From: Welwitschia mirabilis
Taxonomy: Eukaryota; Gnetophyta; Gnetopsida; Welwitschiales
Direction: 5' to 3'
NCBI GenBank assembly: GCA_051453625.1
Contig: JBOZIK010000001.1
Span: 204,533,483-204,597,482 of the forward strand
DNA: 64,000 nt
The notes beneath the pieces were generated by a model. That model ran no database searches, was not told the origin of the DNA, and saw only the letters and a list, made by a program, of their open reading frames with translations. The first letter of the stretch is position 1. Every line of letters begins with the position of its first letter. This document shows, in pieces, positions 60,743-64,000 of the stretch. A program made the translations under genes and the position numbers.

Positions 60743-61960
60743 TTATATTCCTTAATTTTCATTATGATTTTCCATTTTTAGATGTACTCCAACACTGAAG
60801 GTATAAGTAGTATTTTTAAATAAATAAACTAGAATATTTTATTATATTATAACTAATCCTAATTATCATTTTTTCTCATGGTCTATGATAGTGTTTCAAA
60901 TCTTACAAGGTTTGAGTAAAGATTTTAATTATGGATTCAATTAGAAAATATTTAAAAAGTTAGAGTAGTAAATTAAAGATATATCCTATTAGGAATTAAG
61001 AATAACTATTCATACTCTAATTTATGAAGTAAACCCTAGCCAATTACAAGATATTGTACTACATACAACTTGGATTCATAGATAAATCATAAATAATTCA
61101 CTCAAAATTTTGAATGAAATGGAAGCACAAATATTATAAATATTAAATCTTACAACAAAATGTTAGAAGCACTAAGATAGTATCAAAGATATAATTAATT
61201 TTCATATCAATTATCTAAGTTATAAGAATGCATTAAAGAATAAAATCTAAGAAAGAAGTATAAAATAACATTTAGATTGAACTATTATATAACCAGTAAT
61301 CATAATTAAATCAATGATGGAAGAATAAACAAAATCCAATAACAAATTAAAGTGCATTCACCAATGGTATAAATATTGAAAATCATATAAAATTAGTATA
61401 GATTAAGTACTAGGATCTGATAACAAAGATTCCTTAACCAATCATTCCGTCATATACTAGAAGCAGGAAGAGAGGATTAGAACCTCATGAGAAAATAATA
61501 CCTCATTATGGCATAATAAGTTTGGATCTAGATTAAAATCTTTGTGATGGATGAGTGACGATTTAAGTTGTGATAATAAGAAACTTTAAGGTGAATGACA
61601 AATGATCTCTAATGATAAAGTATGTTTATACTTGAGGTAGGATTTTCTTAGATATCTTTTTTGAGAGTTATAAATCTCTATTGATACATCCTTATTACTA
61701 ATATATGAAAAGTGACAAATCTCCTTGGGTGTTAGAACATGAACATGTAGTGTTTAGTCTTAAAAAACTAGTTTAGCCTTTGATGTAAGATTATTATATC
61801 AACTTATCCTCTATTTAGCTTTTCATCCCTTGCAGGATTCATTTAACTCTAGAATGTCACTCACATTAGTAGATCTAATAGTAGCACTAGTTACTTTTAT
61901 TAGATGAGCCTCAGCAACATCTGGATAGCTCAAGATGTCTTGTAAATAAAATACCGAAAT
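60743..61960 (-). repeat. 5' LTR of the outer Athila-like element
   Basis: It aligns with the LTR at 11405-12630 from its inner end (TATTCCTTAATTTTC) through GCATTCACCAATG at 61364 to about 61857. The outer end was not located exactly; 61960 is an estimate by length. No target-site duplication could be tested. Confidence 0.6.
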
Positions 61961-62776
61961 TCAATACTTCTTAAAAAAAATTTCAAAGATTAAAGGATTA
62001 AACATGATTAATCATAATTTAACTAAAAATATAGTATATTTACCATTAAAAACATATTAATTCTCTAAAGTTTGGGGATAAATACATAAAACTTCAACTA
62101 TAAATTAGTCTATTCTAAATGTTCTAATAAAATGTTCACCTATAATATACTTATATCATAACTCATATATTATTTTTTTATTAGGCTTGGATCAAGTTAA
62201 AAAATTACATATTTCCAGTCTATTTTCTATTTATTTTTCTTTTAATAATTTAACTTATTTAGTTTTATCATGTTATTATAGTAGTATATATATTAATAAT
62301 TTAAATTTAAAGGTGTAAAATTGAATTGAAGTAAATAGATAGATTCTAAAATGCAAGTCTTATAAGGTACTTTTATCACTATCAACTTTAGATATTTTTC
62401 AAATACTAGATATAATTCTTAATTTAATCATGAATGTTTTTCTTTATTAGAAATATGTGAAACATTTTTCAATAGGTTTATGTTGTTTTAAACATAAAAA
62501 TTTGTGATTTTTATACTAATTTATAAAAAACTTCATGCTAATTTATAAAAAAACTTATTGATTTTAATAAGGAATTGAATGAATTACGGAAGAAAAAGAA
62601 TCTCATGACATGGAATATAAATAAACATATAGTGTAAGAAATTTCAAATTTTTAATTATTTATTAAAAATTTAAAATAAAAAAGCATAATGGTAATATTT
62701 GATATCTTATTTTAAGGTGTTTATTAGTTAAGTTACAATGTTAATATATTCTATTATGAGATGTGATATCATTTAT

Positions 62777-62924
62777 AGATTAAGTTAGAAATTTAATTAC
62801 ACCAAATATGACACATTATCATCTATATGGTAAGTTAAAATTAATGAAACTATCACTTCAAGATTGAATTAAAAATTTAGTTATGCCAAATATGACACAT
62901 CGTCATCTATAAGGAAAATTAGGA
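62777..62924. repeat. Two-copy tandem repeat, period 84 bp
   Basis: The unit starting AGATTAAGTTAGAAATTTAA (62777) recurs from 62861. Both contain CCAAATATGACACAT followed by a TCATCTATA segment. Differences are mainly transitions. Confidence 0.7.
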
Positions 62925-63065
62925 AAATCATGAGTTTTTATTTCACATTAATCCTGATATCCATTTCACTTAGATAGCTGATCCAAGCTCTATGGTGTAG
63001 AAGTTGGATCTTATAAGACATCTTATAATAGATCATAAACACAACACATCAGATTTGCCACTTTA

Positions 63066-63251
63066 GTGATTAAGGCACTTGCTTTGGTTGCCATTGCTTT
63101 AACCTATGGCAAACAACCATGTCTAAAATGGTTCATAACAACTTTTGTTGTAAACCTTTGCAATAAAGGGATCAATATTAATAAGATGATACCTTTTTTA
63201 TTAAATTTGACATTAATGGAGATATGGAGAACCCTCTTAGTGAGTGATTAA
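63066..63251 (+). CDS. Unrecognised 61-aa ORF
   Basis: It opens from ATT-ATG context to TAA-less TGA/TAA end region without interruption and is less AT-rich than its surroundings (63060-63140). The peptide is hydrophobic with no known motif. The minus strand of the same stretch also reads open for a while, so it may be a decayed exon on either strand or chance. No function is proposed. Confidence 0.2.
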   Translation: MIKALALVAIALTYGKQPCLKWFITTFVVNLCNKGININKMIPFLLNLTLMEIWRTLLVSD

Positions 63252-64000
63252 ATGAATTCTTTTTTATATATCTTTCACAAATATTATAGATACCCCTTTC
63301 TAATTTTAGCATCATGATTCATTTTGTATTTTTCTTTTTCTTTTTGTCTAGAATGGATTCCAGAAGATATTTTTAGTGGTTTACTACATAGACAAAAGAT
63401 AAAGATAAAGGAGAAAAAAAGGGAAGATAAGAAAGCACAAAAAAAAAAGAGGAAAAAAATACATAAGGAAAATGATCACTCAACCAAATGAATGATTCAA
63501 TTACACTTAGGGCTTCAAAGTTATTAAGAAGGTTAAATAATTCTTAATTATTTTTATTAAAAAAGCTATTCTAGAATATTTAAAAATACTATATTTAAAA
63601 ATAAGTTTTACACCTTAAAATAACATCATGCTTTCTATCCAAAAATATGCTAATAAAACAAGAACTTAAAATTGACAAATATCATATGTTGTGCTATATT
63701 ATGCTTTCTTGATAGACAAAATTTTGGTTGAGACATCTCACTTCTCTTAGCTAAATATGTTTTAATAATGATAGTTTAAAAATTAACAAGTTTAATTTTA
63801 ATGTATGACACATGAGAAATAAAAAAAAAAAAAAAAGGAAATCAAAGAAAAGAAAAGTAAAAGAACCCAAATCATAACATTACTAAGAAAAAAAGCTATT
63901 AAACTAGAAAAATTATTATGAACTGCATGTTTTATAAATTACAAGTTTAATGCTAGAAGGTGTCTATTATAATTGCCTTCTAGAGGTACATTAATTTAAT

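Larger units (their letters stand above)
11405..61960 (-). mobile_element. Outer Athila-like Ty3/gypsy element, split by a CACTA insertion
   Basis: The minus-strand order is 5' LTR (60743-~61960), tRNA-Asp-type primer-binding site (60719-60736), gag, protease and linker down to 57618. It then resumes from 18147 with RT, RNase H and integrase, followed by a 3' non-coding region and an LTR at 11.4-12.6 kb. The two halves of pol meet in frame when the CACTA element and one copy of its AGA target duplication are set aside. On the 57.6-kb side the linker ends in WTI, and on the 18.1-kb side it resumes at IKGI, consecutive in this family. The element is dead, with many stops. Its left LTR also borders a second internal region, so its left limit may be part of a tandem. 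Confidence 0.75.
61961..64000. other. Right flank, unassigned AT-rich DNA
   Basis: No domain recognised. It contains a two-copy tandem repeat (62777-62924), an open frame at 63066-63251, a purine-rich low-complexity tract at 63390-63470 and an A-run near 63820-63836. This may be older DNA into which the outer element inserted. Confidence 0.4.

Overview
This window reads as heterochromatic, repeat-filled nuclear DNA of a seed plant, probably a flowering plant. The species cannot be told from the sequence. The evidence is plant-type Ty3/gypsy retrotransposons (Athila/Tat-like and a chromovirus), a large CACTA (En/Spm) DNA transposon with plant-type transposase domains, very AT-rich DNA with few CG dinucleotides, and no intact gene of any kind. 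Every recognisable coding region is a relic broken by frameshifts and by stops that mostly sit where the family has Gln, Arg or Trp. That pattern fits long-term C-to-T decay of methylated DNA on both strands. No host gene, tRNA, rRNA or CRISPR array was seen. Homologies were recognised by eye from translated motifs, with no database search.

The main result is a nested stack of mobile elements. (1) At the left edge is the 3' end and LTR of a plus-strand Athila-like element (1-1156), then unassigned DNA, a tandem repeat of about 130 bp (3000-3860) and a plus-strand chromovirus relic (gag to chromodomain, about 4580-9250). (2) An outer minus-strand Athila-like element runs from its 5' LTR and primer-binding site near 60.7 kb leftward through gag and protease to 57,618. 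It resumes at 18,147 with RT, RNase H and integrase, and reaches an LTR at about 11.4-12.6 kb. (3) The element splitting it is a minus-strand CACTA transposon, 18,154 (or 18,619) to 57,614. It has CACTA-type ends, a 3-bp AGA target duplication, subterminal repeat arrays, and a decayed transposase region (transposase-associated, TNP2, DUF4218, DUF4216 and Transposase_24-like domains) at 28.7-35.9 kb. (4) Upstream of TNP2 the CACTA element holds a complete but dead minus-strand Athila-like element (37,059-54,083) with both LTRs, a tRNA-Asp-type primer-binding site, gag, protease, RT, RNase H, integrase, a 3' extra ORF and a polypurine tract.

The left LTR of the outer element (11.4-12.6 kb) has a second primer-binding site, leader and gag of the same family on its left, so the outer element looks like part of an LTR-internal-LTR-internal tandem.

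The assembly itself matters here. About twenty gaps are exactly 100 N, and most are flanked by two copies of the same sequence, one ending at the gap and one starting right after it. These are very likely unmerged overlapping contig ends (haplotypes), so several kilobases here are counted twice and several domains appear in duplicate.
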